DNA of 64,000 nt from Pseudomonas oryzihabitans (GCF_014522265.1 NZ_CP017024.1:2074001-2138000); one strand, 5' to 3'; positions 48,170 to 58,343 are shown, numbered from the stretch's first letter. Notes: generated by a model not told the origin, from the sequence alone. Numbers and translations are program-made.

Positions 48170-50223
48170 GTCCATCGCCTGGCTGGGCTCCTGCAGGTAG
48201 TAGCCCTGGATGAAGTGCACCCCGACCTGCCAGAGCTGGGCCAGCACGCTGGCGCTCTCGACGAAGGGGGCGATGGTCTGGACGTTCTGCGCGCTGAGTT
48301 CGGCGACCAGCGCCTTGAGGCGCTCCTGATGGTCCGGTTGCGCCAGGTCCTTGATCAGCTTGCCCGACAGCTTGACGTAATCCGGTACCAGCAGGCGCAG
48401 CGCCGCCAGCGGCGGATCGCCGGCGGCAAAACCGCTCAGGGTGACCGGATGACCCTGGCGACGTAGCCGCTGCGCCATGGCCAGGGCCTGCTCCGGCTGG
48501 GCCAGCAGGTCTTCTTCGCTGAGCTGGAAGATCACCGCCTCGGCGTCCAGCTGCTGCGCCTGCAGGGTTTCCCGCAGCCAGGGCAACAACTCCAGATCGC
48601 CCAGGGTCGCCCCCGAAAGATGCACGAAGATGCGCGTGCCATGACCGCGGGCGCGGTGCTCGCCGAGCTGGCGCATGGCCTGGTGGATCACCCAGCGATC
48701 GATCTGGCCGCTCAGGCCGCTGTCGCGGGCGGTGCGGGCGAATTCGGCCGGTGAGACCTCTTCACCCTGGGGATTGATCAGGCGCAGCAGCGCCTCGTAG
48801 TACTCGTGGCTGCCGCCGCGTAGGCTGATCACCGGCTGGAACAGCAGGCGGAAGCCGTTCTGCTGCAAGGCCTGCTTGACCATCGCCACCAGATTGCCGC
48901 GATTGGCGGCGGCGGCCAGCTCTTCCTGGGGATCGTAGCGTTTGCAGGCATTGCCGCCGCGCTGGGCGACCTGGCGCGCGGAGCGGTGCGCGCGGTCCAC
49001 CAGGTCGCCGGCGCTCTTGGTATGGCTGTCCAGGCTGACCACGCCGATGGAATAGCTGATGGCCAGGGTGCGCCCGGCCAGGGTCAGCGGCTGGCGCTCC
49101 TGACGGCCGAGCAGGCGCTCGAAGGCACTGTCCAGGCTGGCGTCGGCCGCCTGCGGCAGGAGGGCGGTAAAGGCGTCGTCGGCGAAGCGCGACAGGGTCA
49201 CCAGGGTGCCGAAATGCTCGCGCAGGCGCTCGGCCAGGACCACCAGCAATTCGTCCATGGCGCCTATGCCCAGCTCGGCCACCAGGGTCGGATAGCGATC
49301 GATGCTCAGGTAGGCGAAGCTGGCCGGCGCGCCGAGCCGAGCGCGTTCCAGGGCATCCTCGAGCAATTCGAGCATGCGGCTGCGATTGAGCAGACCGGTC
49401 AGGATGTCCTGGAAGCGCACCTCGCGCAGCTGTTCCTCGAGGGCCTCGGCGGCCGGGGCCGCGCGTTCCTCGCGCAGGTGCAGCTGCACGCAGGGTTCGT
49501 CGAGATAGATGGCCGGCGTCAGGCGCAGGCGCACACCAAGGGTGCTGCCGTCCGGGCGGACGCAGCGGCAGTCCAGTTCGAGGGGGCGGGGATCGTCGCG
49601 CAACTGGCGAAAGGCCTCGCGCAGCGCCGGCTGGTCGGCGGCTACGATAAGGTCCATCAGCGGAGTGATTTCGAGGTCTTCCGCGGATGGATAGCCCAGC
49701 AGCTCGACATAGGCCGAGTTGACGTGGATATGCAGGCCGTCGTGGACATAGGCGACCGCTTCCACGGCGTTGGCCAGCAGCAGCTGGCAGCGCTGCTCGG
49801 CCTCGGCCAGGGCCTGTTCCAGGCGCCGGCGCTCGTGGCGCTCGGCCAGGTTGCCGAGTTCGCGCAGACTGGCCAGCAGCAGGTGTTCGTCGTTGTCGCT
49901 GGCGATGCCGTCGCGGGCGCCCAGGCGCAGGGCGTCGAGCACCGCCGCGGGATCGTCCGGTGCCACCCGCTGGATGACGGCGAGCTGGGGTATCCGGCGG
50001 CGCAACTGGCGCAGGGCGGCCAGGCTGTCGAGTTCCGGCGAGGGGGGGCGAGGATGGCGAGGTCCCAGGACTGGGACAGTAGTTCGTCGAGACCCGCGGG
50101 GTCGGCCAGGCGCTGGGCCCGCGTCGCCCGTCCGGCATTGCGGAACAGGCTGACCAGGCGTTCCGCCTCGTTCTGCGATGCTTCGAGCAGTAACAGGCGG
50201 ATCGCGCTGTGTTCGGCGGCCAT
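48146..50223 (-). CDS. fimX: FimX-like c-di-GMP effector (REC-like, PAS, degenerate GGDEF and EAL), one apparent frameshift
   Basis: The N-terminal REC-like domain (from 50223, MAAEHSAIRLLLLEASQNEA) and the rest (48146 to about 50030) are in different frames. One added base in the G7 run at 50042-50048 joins them. A PAS domain, a GGDEF domain reading ADDAF, and an EAL domain follow. The EAL domain keeps EALLRL but has HLSG and KLSG where active enzymes have NLS and KID. As in P. aeruginosa FimX, it probably binds c-di-GMP without turnover and controls type IV pili. It is the last gene of the minus-strand run. Confidence 0.88.
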
Positions 50224-50263
50224 GGTCTATTCGCGCCCTGGCGATAACGATGATTCAGCGAAG

Positions 50264-52048
50264 CTACAGAGACTTCCACAGCGAGTCAAAGTCTTCTTCC
50301 TGACGCGCGCCGCCGCCAGCGGATCCGCCGCTGGGCTGCGTACCGCTCTGCTCCAGCAGGTGATATTCGAAGACGCTGAAGCTGACCGTCATGCTGCGCC
50401 GCCGGTCGAGCATGCCGCGCTGCTCGTTGCCCTGCTGATTGATCTGCACCTTGCTGCCTTCCTGGAAGGGCAGTCGCGGCGCGATCAGCGTCGGCGCCTG
50501 GTCGATGGCCTTGATCTCCGGCAGGAGCAGGGCACGCAGGTACTGACTGTTCTGCTCGGCCTTGCGCAGCAGCTGCAGTCCACAGGGGCGCGCGGTGGGC
50601 GCCAGCAGTTCGACGCCCATCTGGGTCCCGCTGCCGGGCACCTGGCGGACCCAGCGCACCACCGCCGGGCCCCAGTTGTGATCCTCGGGCAGGCGCACGC
50701 CGAGCAGTTCGCCGGCCTGCAGTTGCTCGGGCACCTCGCCACTCCAGCTCAGGCAATAGCCGCCCGGACTGTGGTTGACCACCTGCACCGCATGGATCGG
50801 AAAGGCGGGACTGGCTGCCTCGCCGTCACCGGGCAGGACGTCGTAGTGGATCTCTTCCAGGTTCTCGGCGCTCCAGTCCAGGGCGTCGGGTGCCTGGGTG
50901 TCGGCATCGAAGGCCATTGACCAGACATCGTCCTTGGGCTTGGGCGCAAAGGCGTCCGGCACGACCGCGGCCGACAGGCGCAGGGTGTCGGCGAACACCT
51001 GACCACCCGCGAGCTGGTAGTGCAGGGCGCTCATGCCGATGCAGACCTGCACCTGACCCTGGCCGGGCATGCGCTGGAAGGCGCGATCCGCCTCCTGGCC
51101 CCAGGCCCCGACGAGGTGTTGCAGCAGATCCAGGGACAGATCACCGTGCACCGGCAGGCGCGCGCGGGGGCGCTGCTCCGGGGCCAGCGCCAGGTAGTCT
51201 TCGATGGCCTGCACCAGTTGTTGCGGGGCGAGGCCGAGAAGACCGCTGAGATTGGCTTCGCGCAACAGCGAGCGATAGCGCGGCGGGGCGTCGATCTGCG
51301 GCGCCACCACCATCAGGGTGCCGTTCTGCTCGGGACCTTGCAGGCGGATCAGGCTGGCCCAGTCGTCCAGGTGCAGCGTCAGCTGGGCGATGTGGCTCTG
51401 GCGCAACTGGTTGCAGCGCGCGGCGCCGAACAGCAGGGCGGCGCCATAGGCCTGGGTGATGGTCTGGCTGCCGTCGCCGGGCAGCAGTTCATCGCGAATC
51501 TTCTGGTTGTGCAGCCCGGTGGTCACCGCCAGCCGATAGAGCTGGTGCAGCTCCAGCCAGAGGTTGTCGTGCACCGGGGTGTAGAGCTGGGCGGCGCGGA
51601 TCAGCGGCCCGAGCAGGGCGCGCAGGGCACGCTGGATGGCGGTCGCCAGCAGCGTGCTGCGTTCGCCACGATCGCTTTCCTCGACCACGATCAGCTTGTA
51701 GCCGGCCGCCAGCAGGTTCTGCAGGGCCTGGCAGAGATTGGCCACCTTGCGCGAGCGCTCGTCGAGCACGATGGCCTGGTTGAGCACATGGCGTTCGAGC
51801 AGCTGGCAGACCCGCTGCACGTCCGGGCGCAGGGATTCGAGCAGGCGCAGACGCGCTTCCGGCGTCAGGATCAGCCGATTGAGTTCCAGCAGACCCTGGT
51901 AGAGCAGCCGGGCGAATTCGCCCAGCTTGGCCCGCGGCAATTGCTCCAGCCAGCGCTTGAGGCCAGCCGGCGTGGCGTCACAAAACGTCAGGCTGCGCTG
52001 ATCGGGTGTCGGTACCCGCAACATGAGCTGTGGCCTTTTGCTATCCAT
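50264..52048 (-). CDS. PilZ-like domain protein, 594 aa
   Basis: A long helical N-terminal region (about residues 1-380) is followed by a PilZ-like beta-barrel with NHSPGGYCLSW, matching the N-x-S-x-x-G half of the c-di-GMP site. A disordered tail ends EEDFDSLWKSL. The upstream basic RxxxR half is not clear, so ligand binding is uncertain. It lies 40 bp before fimX in the same run. From memory it corresponds to the gene next to fimX in PAO1. The function is not established. Confidence 0.7.
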   Translation of the reverse strand: MDSKRPQLMLRVPTPDQRSLTFCDATPAGLKRWLEQLPRAKLGEFARLLYQGLLELNRLILTPEARLRLLESLRPDVQRVCQLLERHVLNQAIVLDERSRKVANLCQALQNLLAAGYKLIVVEESDRGERSTLLATAIQRALRALLGPLIRAAQLYTPVHDNLWLELHQLYRLAVTTGLHNQKIRDELLPGDGSQTITQAYGAALLFGAARCNQLRQSHIAQLTLHLDDWASLIRLQGPEQNGTLMVVAPQIDAPPRYRSLLREANLSGLLGLAPQQLVQAIEDYLALAPEQRPRARLPVHGDLSLDLLQHLVGAWGQEADRAFQRMPGQGQVQVCIGMSALHYQLAGGQVFADTLRLSAAVVPDAFAPKPKDDVWSMAFDADTQAPDALDWSAENLEEIHYDVLPGDGEAASPAFPIHAVQVVNHSPGGYCLSWSGEVPEQLQAGELLGVRLPEDHNWGPAVVRWVRQVPGSGTQMGVELLAPTARPCGLQLLRKAEQNSQYLRALLLPEIKAIDQAPTLIAPRLPFQEGSKVQINQQGNEQRGMLDRRRSMTVSFSVFEYHLLEQSGTQPSGGSAGGGARQEEDFDSLWKSL

Positions 52049-52091
52049 TCGCCGCGCACACTCCTGTTTCGATGGGCAATGAACCGCGCAT

Positions 52092-53000
52092 CTAGGCGAG
52101 AGGCCCTGGCTCGGAAACGGTGGTCAAGGGGGCCGACGTGGTCGGAACCCCCAGCAGTTGCCCCATGTTGACGGTGGACAAGGCGCCGAGTTCAGCGGAC
52201 CAGTTCACCGCTTCCGGGCCAAACAGCACGATGGCGGTGGAGCCCAGCTTGAAGCGACCCAGCTCGTCGCCGGTGCGCAGGGTGATGGGGGCGCGCGCGG
52301 CCTCGTCGTAGGCGAAGCGCTTGAGTTCGCGCTTGGGCGGCGTGACCAGACTGGCCCAGACCGTCTCGATGCTGGCGACGATCATGGCGCCGACCAGGAT
52401 GACCGCCATGGGCCCCACGGCGGTGTCGAAGATGCACACCACCCGCTCGTTGCGGGCGAACAGCTCGGGCACGTTCTCGGCGGTGAGCTGATTGACCGAG
52501 AAAATGCGCCCGGGCACATAGACCATCTCCTTCAGGGTGCCGGTGAGCGGCATGTGCACCCGGTGGTAGTCCTTGGGCGACAGGTAGATGGTGGCGAAAT
52601 GACCGCCCATGAAGGGCGCGGCGCGCAGGCCGTCGCCGCCGAGCAGCTCCAGCAGGCTGTAGCTGTGGCCCTTGGCCTGGAAGATGCGGCCGTGCTCGAT
52701 GCGGCCGAGCTGGCTGATGGCACCGTCGCTCGGGCTGACCACCACGTCGGCTGCGGCCGGCAGCGGACGGGCGCCGGGCTTGAGGGCGCGGGTGAAGAAG
52801 GCGTTGAAGTTCTCGTAGGCGGTGGGGTCTTCCACCTGGGCCTGGCGCATGTCGACGTCATAGTGACGGACGAACCAGCGGGTCAGCAGATTCTTGAACC
52901 AGGGCACCCGGCACTCGGCGAAGCCACCGATCAGCCGCGACAGCAGATGGTGCGGCAGCAGGTGCTGGGCAAGGATGAACAGACGGTCTTGCAGTTTCAT
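52092..53000 (-). CDS. psd: Phosphatidylserine decarboxylase proenzyme
   Basis: The 302-aa membrane-associated enzyme makes phosphatidylethanolamine. It has the self-cleavage motif LGST (in FKLGSTAIVLF) that forms the pyruvoyl group. The conserved SPSDGAISQ and PKDYHRVHMP segments are present. The ATG at 53000 is typical (MKLQDRLFILAQ). It is 16 bp after the rhodanese gene. The rhdA-psd linkage is common in Pseudomonas. Confidence 0.96.
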   Translation of the reverse strand: MKLQDRLFILAQHLLPHHLLSRLIGGFAECRVPWFKNLLTRWFVRHYDVDMRQAQVEDPTAYENFNAFFTRALKPGARPLPAAADVVVSPSDGAISQLGRIEHGRIFQAKGHSYSLLELLGGDGLRAAPFMGGHFATIYLSPKDYHRVHMPLTGTLKEMVYVPGRIFSVNQLTAENVPELFARNERVVCIFDTAVGPMAVILVGAMIVASIETVWASLVTPPKRELKRFAYDEAARAPITLRTGDELGRFKLGSTAIVLFGPEAVNWSAELGALSTVNMGQLLGVPTTSAPLTTVSEPGPLA

Positions 53001-53016
53001 GAGAGGTCCTTGGCAA

Positions 53017-53826
53017 TCATTCGATGGGGGTGTCGGGGTGGTTGCCCCATTCGCCCCAGGAGCCGGCATAGGCTTTGACGCGCGGATAGCCCAGGGCCTT
53101 GGCCGCGAGATAGGTGAAGCCGGATCGGTGATGGGTCTGGCAGTGGGTGATGATTTCCTTGTCGCGGGTGATGCCCAGGCGCTCCAGTTCGGCGGCCAGG
53201 TCTTCACGGATGCGCAACTGGCGCTCGCGATCCATGCCGGCGGTCCACTCGAAGTTGATCGCCCCGGGGATGTGCCCGCCACGGGCGGTCAGCACCTTTT
53301 CGCCGCGGTATTCATCGGCGCCCCGGGCGTCCCAGATGGCCAGGTCCTCGGCGCCCAGCCGGCTCTGCAGATAGGCACGGCTGGCGGTGGGCTCCTCGTG
53401 CAGGGTCAGGGCGACCGGCGCGCTCGCCGCAGCCGGTACCTCGGTGCTCAGCGGCAGGCCGGCGGCGATCCAGCCCTGGCGTCCGCCGTTGAGGTAGTGA
53501 TAGTGGCCATGCCCGATGACGTCCAGCAGCCAGATGAAGCGTCCGGCCCAGCCGCCGCCTTCATCGTCATAGACCACGTAGACGGCCTCGTCGCGTTGCC
53601 CCAGTTCGCCGAACAGCCGTTCCAGGTCCGCCTGGGCCGGCAGCAGGCCGGGCGCCGGCTTGCTGCCCAGCTGGGTGCGGGCGGGCGCGACATGGCGCGC
53701 GCCGGGCAGATGGCCCTCGGCATAGTGGGCGGCGCTGCAGAGATCCACCAGGATGAGTTCGGGCGCATCCAGGCGCGCCGCGAGATCGGCCGGTTCGATC
53801 ACCAGGGGCAGGGCGGAAAAGGGCAT
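53017..53826 (-). CDS. rhdA: Thiosulfate sulfurtransferase (tandem rhodanese)
   Basis: The 269-aa protein has two rhodanese domains; the N-terminal one is inactive. The second has catalytic C229 in the loop CQTHHRS, typical of thiosulfate-specific RhdA. It transfers sulfane sulfur to cyanide or other acceptors. The ATG at 53826 (MPFSALPLVIEPAD) fits the family start. It is followed by psd. Confidence 0.93.
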   Translation of the reverse strand: MPFSALPLVIEPADLAARLDAPELILVDLCSAAHYAEGHLPGARHVAPARTQLGSKPAPGLLPAQADLERLFGELGQRDEAVYVVYDDEGGGWAGRFIWLLDVIGHGHYHYLNGGRQGWIAAGLPLSTEVPAAASAPVALTLHEEPTASRAYLQSRLGAEDLAIWDARGADEYRGEKVLTARGGHIPGAINFEWTAGMDRERQLRIREDLAAELERLGITRDKEIITHCQTHHRSGFTYLAAKALGYPRVKAYAGSWGEWGNHPDTPIE

Positions 53827-53885
53827 CGCGGATTTCCCGTCGGTCCGTAGCAAAGGTGAAGTGTACCGAGGTTGACCGGCCAGCG

Positions 53886-55403
53886 TCAGGTCGGTCGTGC
53901 CCGCGGACGATTGGCAAAGGTGCCGATGGCGCGCTCGATGCAGGTGAAGGTCTTGTCCAGCGCGGCGCTGCGCCGCGGATCCGCCGGCTGCAGTTCGCTG
54001 TCCAGGATCGCCACCAGCACCACCCGTTCGCCAAAGCCCAGGCTGCGCAGCCAGAGCCGCTCGTTGCTGAACAGCCGGCGCAGATCGGCGGGCAGGTGCG
54101 GCGCGAAGCGCGCCCGGTTGTCGTCATCGATGCGCAACTGGCCGGGGCTGCCGAACAGCTTGGCCAGCAGCGGATGGCTGGCGATGTCCAGCTGCAGACC
54201 GGGGGCGTCGTCCAGGCCATGGTGCAGCTGGACATTGCCCTTCTGGCCGTTGCGATCCGGGGTCAGCAGCAGCAGCCGCGGCAGGCCGCAGGCCACCAGC
54301 GCCTGGCGGGCGCAATCGAACAGCTGGGGCAGGGTGGCGAAGGCGCTGGGCGTGTGCAGCAACTGCTCGCAGAGTCCGCGCCAGCGCTGTGCCTGACTCT
54401 CGCTGGCGACCTGTACCCGGGGCACCGGCTTGAGGCGCCGTTCGCCCGGTGGCCAGACCAGGCCTTCCGCCGGATGCCAGAGGCCGGGTCGGGCATGGCG
54501 CTGGGCATCCTGCACCGCCAGCTCATGGCTGCGACTCTGCACCCGTGCCAGCGGCAGTTGCAGATAGAGGGCGCTGAAACGCTGCCAGCGCAGGGTATGA
54601 GGACCATCCCAGGCATGGTGGCTGGCCAGGGCCAGGCCATTGGCCAGCAGGATGGTGTTGCCGGGATGGGTCAGCCAGCGCCGCAGATTGGGGTCGTCGT
54701 CGAGGCGCTGCTGCTGTTCGAGGGGATCATCGCCATGGGCGATGTGCAGCGCCCTGACCAGTTGCCGGCGATCCTGGTCCAGCAGGCGATAGCCTTCCAC
54801 GATCCACTCGGGCAACTGCCAGTGACGGGCCAGCGCCTGGCACAGGCGGATCGCCGGCACGCCGAGCAGTTCGCGCTCGACCTTGAGCGCCGGTTCGCCT
54901 TCGCCCAGCACCCGCCGTTCCCACTCCTCGAAGAGTTCCGGATAGCGGGTCGCCAGCGGCCAGAGTGGCGCCAGAAAGAGCAGGGCGGCCAGGCGGATGT
55001 CCGGCCACAGCCGCGCCAGGGGCACGCCGAACAGGCCCAGCCCCAGGGTCATGGCGTGCTGGCTGACCAGGCACAGCTGCCGCAGCGGACGCGGCAGGCG
55101 CTCCTCGGGCAGGGTCGGCTGGCGGGCGATCAGGTACTCCGCCGGCCCGAGACCGACGCGGCCGAGCACGGCTTCCAGACTGGCGGCCGGATCGCCAAGG
55201 CTGGCATGGCCGCGATTGGCCTCGCGCAACAGGGCCAGCGCCAGGGGGGGTGACTCGCAGAGCCGTTCGGCGATCTCATGCAACGCCAGACGGCCATCGG
55301 CCAGGGCGCGGCGCAGACGCTCCGCGCTGGCGGTGGCCACCGGCAGGCGTACGCCTTCCAGGTGTTTGACCCAGTCTTCGACGGTGTTCGGGCGGCTGGA
55401 CAT
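53886..55403 (-). CDS. HDOD-domain protein
   Basis: The 505-aa protein has an N-terminal HDOD domain (about residues 10-260) with LALALLREANRGH and VLGRVGLGPAEYLI. A C-terminal region (about 330-490) resembles a GAF-like fold. HDOD proteins take part in signalling, often with c-di-GMP or two-component systems. It is the first gene of the run HDOD-rhdA-psd-PilZ-like-fimX and is divergent from motA. Confidence 0.82.
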   Translation of the reverse strand: MSSRPNTVEDWVKHLEGVRLPVATASAERLRRALADGRLALHEIAERLCESPPLALALLREANRGHASLGDPAASLEAVLGRVGLGPAEYLIARQPTLPEERLPRPLRQLCLVSQHAMTLGLGLFGVPLARLWPDIRLAALLFLAPLWPLATRYPELFEEWERRVLGEGEPALKVERELLGVPAIRLCQALARHWQLPEWIVEGYRLLDQDRRQLVRALHIAHGDDPLEQQQRLDDDPNLRRWLTHPGNTILLANGLALASHHAWDGPHTLRWQRFSALYLQLPLARVQSRSHELAVQDAQRHARPGLWHPAEGLVWPPGERRLKPVPRVQVASESQAQRWRGLCEQLLHTPSAFATLPQLFDCARQALVACGLPRLLLLTPDRNGQKGNVQLHHGLDDAPGLQLDIASHPLLAKLFGSPGQLRIDDDNRARFAPHLPADLRRLFSNERLWLRSLGFGERVVLVAILDSELQPADPRRSAALDKTFTCIERAIGTFANRPRARPT

Positions 55404-55435
55404 ACGACGGTCGCCTTGAAATTTGATGAAAGGCC

Positions 55436-55462
55436 TTCAGTCCGGGGCGCCGGGTCCGATAA
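55436..55462 (+). promoter_or_regulatory. Possible FliA (sigma-28) promoter of motAB
   Basis: TCCGATAA (55455-55462) matches the sigma-28 -10 box GCCGATAA at 7 of 8 positions. TTCA lies 15 bp upstream in the -35 position, where TAAA is expected. It is 59 bp before the motA ATG. The -35 match is weak. Confidence 0.4.
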
Positions 55463-55520
55463 AGGGGACGTGAGGGCAGATCCCCGGCTCAATTTTCCTT
55501 AGCACACAGTATTCCCAACC

Positions 55521-56371
55521 ATGGCAAAAATCATCGGCATCATCGTGATATTCGCGGCTGTCCTCGGCGGCTACATCCTCGCGCATGGCAAGATCGCTGC
55601 GATCATCCAGCCGCTCGAGGTCCTGATCATCGGCGGTGCCGCCCTGGGGGCCTTTCTGCAGGCCAACCCGGGCAGTACCTTCATGCAGGTGTTCAAGAAG
55701 TCGCTGAAGATGTTTGGCAACCGCTTCACCCACGCCTTCTACCTGGACGTGCTCAAGCTGCTCTACGAGATCCTCAACAAAAGCCGGCGCGAGGGCATGA
55801 TGTCCATCGAGGCGGACGTCGAGGATCCCAAGGCCAGTCCGATCTTCAGCAAGTACCCGAACATCCTCAAGGATGAGCGGATGACCGCCTACGTTGCCGA
55901 CTACCTGCGGCTGATGTCCTCCGGCAACATGGCCCCCATGAGCTGGAAGGCCTGTTCGACATGGAGCTGGCCGGCATCAAGGAAGAGCTGGAGCATCCGT
56001 CCCACGCGGTATCGCGGGTCGCCGACGGCCTGCCCGGCTTCGGCATCGTCGCCGCGGTACTGGGTATCGTGATCACCATGGGCATGCTCGGCGAGGGTGA
56101 CCAGGCGGCCATCGGTGGCCACGTGGGCGCGGCTCTGGTGGGTACCTTCCTCGGTATTCTCGCCGCCTACGGCTTCTTCGGTCCGCTGGCGACCTGCCTG
56201 GAGCACGACGCCAAGGAAGAGCTCAATGTGCTGGAGGCCATCAAGGCCTGCCTGGTCGCCGCCGCCAGCGGCATGCCGCCCACCGTCGCCGTGGAATTCG
56301 GCCGCAAGGTGCTGTTTCCGGCGCACCGGCCGTCCTTCAGTGAGCTCGAGCAGGCGATGCGGGGCAGCTGA
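55521..56371 (+). CDS. motA: Flagellar stator protein MotA, one apparent frameshift
   Basis: The N-terminal half (MAKIIGIIVIFAAVLGGYIL) and the C-terminal half (MELAGIKEELEHPSHAVSRV) are in different frames. One added C in the C5 run at 55933-55937 gives the expected APHELEGLFDMELAG junction and a full-length protein of about 283 aa with four membrane segments. MotA with MotB forms the proton-driven stator. Its stop overlaps the motB ATG (TGATG). The break is likely a base-calling error, since motB is intact. Confidence 0.93.
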
Positions 56372-57531
56372 TGGACAACAACCAGCCGATCATCGTCAAG
56401 CGCATCAAGAAAAGCGCCGCCGGCCACCATGGCGGCGCCTGGAAGATCGCCTTCGCCGACTTCGCCACCGCCATGATGGCGTTCTTCCTGGTGCTCTGGC
56501 TGATGTCCTCGGCCACCCCGGAGCAGAAGAAGGCCATCGCCGGCTACTTCCAGGATCCGATCGGCTTCACCGAAAGTGCCAGCCCCTATGTCATCGATCT
56601 GGGCGGCACGCCGACGCCGGCACCTGACCGCACCCTGAATCCCGAGATCCAGGCGCAGCCGGATTCGACCCAGAACAAGGTCAATCCGGACGTGCAGGAG
56701 CGCGCCGACCCCAACGATTCCAACCGCGTCGCGCCCGATCCCACCCAGGCGCCCGATCAGTCCGACAAGCGCCAGCCCAACGACGCGGCCCAGCAGCAGA
56801 AGGATGCCAGCCAGGCGAAGATGGATCCGAGCCAGGCGGAAAAGATCGCCGAGCAGGTGGACAAGGAACGCCTGGAGCTGTTGCTGCAGGAGTTGCAGAA
56901 CAAGATCGAGCAGAATCCTGAGCTGCAGAAGTTCAAGGACCAGATCCTGCTGGAGATCACCCAGGACGGCCTGCGCATCCAGATCGTCGATGCCGAGAAC
57001 CGGCCGATGTTCGATTCCGGCAGTCCGCGGCTGAAGTCCTATTTCGAGGACATCCTGCTGGCCATGGCCGACACCATTCGCCAGGTGCCGAACAAGATCA
57101 GCATCAGCGGCCATACCGATGCCGCGCGCTACGCCGGCAAGGGCGACTTCAGCAACTGGGAGTTGTCCGCCGGTCGCGCCAACGCTGCACGCCGGGCGCT
57201 GATCGCCGGTGGCTATCCGGAAGAGCAGGTGGCGCGGATCGTCGGCTATGCCTCTTCGGCTCCCTTCGATCGCGAACATCCGCTCAATCCGGTCAACCGC
57301 CGCATCGACATCATCGTGCTGACCAAGAAGGCCCAGCAGGCCATCGAGGGCCGCGCCGGTGGCAACCAGGCACCCAAGCCCGCGGCTGGCGCCGCACCGG
57401 CGGCGAGCCGCAGCGGAGTCTCCAGTGGCGGCGTCAGCGCCACCGGCAACCTGGCGCAACCCATCAACAACGCGGCTTTCAAGAATCAGGTCAATGCCTT
57501 CGATGCCGGCGTCATCCAGAGCAAGCCCTGA
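56371..57531 (+). CDS. motB: Flagellar stator protein MotB
   Basis: The 386-aa protein has one membrane helix with the proton-accepting D30 in WKIAFADFATAMMAF. A Gln/Asp-rich linker (about residues 85-170) leads to an OmpA-like peptidoglycan-binding domain with SISGHTDAARY (about 246-256). A disordered Ala/Ser-rich tail extends the C-terminus. It overlaps motA by 1 bp. Confidence 0.96.
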   Translation: MDNNQPIIVKRIKKSAAGHHGGAWKIAFADFATAMMAFFLVLWLMSSATPEQKKAIAGYFQDPIGFTESASPYVIDLGGTPTPAPDRTLNPEIQAQPDSTQNKVNPDVQERADPNDSNRVAPDPTQAPDQSDKRQPNDAAQQQKDASQAKMDPSQAEKIAEQVDKERLELLLQELQNKIEQNPELQKFKDQILLEITQDGLRIQIVDAENRPMFDSGSPRLKSYFEDILLAMADTIRQVPNKISISGHTDAARYAGKGDFSNWELSAGRANAARRALIAGGYPEEQVARIVGYASSAPFDREHPLNPVNRRIDIIVLTKKAQQAIEGRAGGNQAPKPAAGAAPAASRSGVSSGGVSATGNLAQPINNAAFKNQVNAFDAGVIQSKP

Positions 57532-57695
57532 AGGGTGGCGGTGATCGATAGGAAAATTCGCTGCTAGCGTTCGGTTTTTTCGTCCGTTGGCCTGCGCAGG
57601 GCTGGTTAAGCTGCAAGGGTATTCATGCTGGATCGGGCACCTTGCGCCCTGGCGCGCGGTCTCCCGATCTCCGATTCCCTTGCAGGAGCCTTCCG

Positions 57696-58295
57696 ATGAG
57701 CAACGCCTTTATCGACACCATCAAGCGCCGCCGCAGCCAGTACGCGCTGGGCAAGAATCTGCCACTGGCCCAGGACCAGGTCACCGCGCTTATCCAGGAA
57801 GCGGTCAAGCTATCGCCCTCCGCCTTCAACTCGCAGAGCTCGCGCGCGGTGATCCTGTTCGGCGCCGAGAGCGACAAGTTCTGGGGCTTCGTCATGCAGG
57901 CGCTGCGGCAGATCGTGCCGGCCGACGCCTTCGCCGCCACCGAAGGCAAGATCAACAGCTTCGCGGCCGGCGCCGGCACCGTGCTGTTCTACGAGGATCG
58001 GCACGTCGTCGCCGGCCTGCAGGACAAGTATCCCGCCTACGCCGACAACTTCCCCATCTGGTCGGAGCAGGCCAGCGGCATCGCCCAGTTCTCCGTGTGG
58101 ACGGCCCTGGCCAACGCCGGCATCGGCGCCAGCCTGCAGCACTACAATCCGCTGCCCGACGCCCTGGCCGCCGCCGAGTGGAAACTGCCGGAGACCTGGC
58201 ACCTGCGCGCGCAGATGCCCTTCGGTTCCAACGAGGGCGACTTCCCGGAGAAGGGCTTCATGGACGACGCCGAGCGCTTCCGCGTCTTTGGCTGA
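57696..58295 (+). CDS. Nitroreductase-family protein (FRM2-like)
   Basis: The 199-aa flavoprotein has FIDTIKRRRSQYALG at the N-terminus and SPSAFNSQSSRAVIL, the FMN-contact segment of the oxygen-insensitive nitroreductase/fatty-acid-repression-mutant group. It is likely an FMN-dependent reductase of quinones or nitro compounds. GGAG lies 8 nt before the ATG. A strong terminator follows. Confidence 0.87.
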   Translation: MSNAFIDTIKRRRSQYALGKNLPLAQDQVTALIQEAVKLSPSAFNSQSSRAVILFGAESDKFWGFVMQALRQIVPADAFAATEGKINSFAAGAGTVLFYEDRHVVAGLQDKYPAYADNFPIWSEQASGIAQFSVWTALANAGIGASLQHYNPLPDALAAAEWKLPETWHLRAQMPFGSNEGDFPEKGFMDDAERFRVFG

Positions 58296-58315
58296 TGGTC
58301 GTCGACTGATACAAG

Positions 58316-58341
58316 AAAACGCCGGGCTTGCCCGGCGTTTT
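58316..58341. terminator. Bidirectional intrinsic terminator
   Basis: AAAACGCCGGGC and GCCCGGCGTTTT form a perfect 12-bp stem with a 2-nt loop between the convergent nitroreductase and rsgA genes. Each strand gets a T-run at the 3' side. Confidence 0.92.
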
Positions 58342-58343
58342 GC

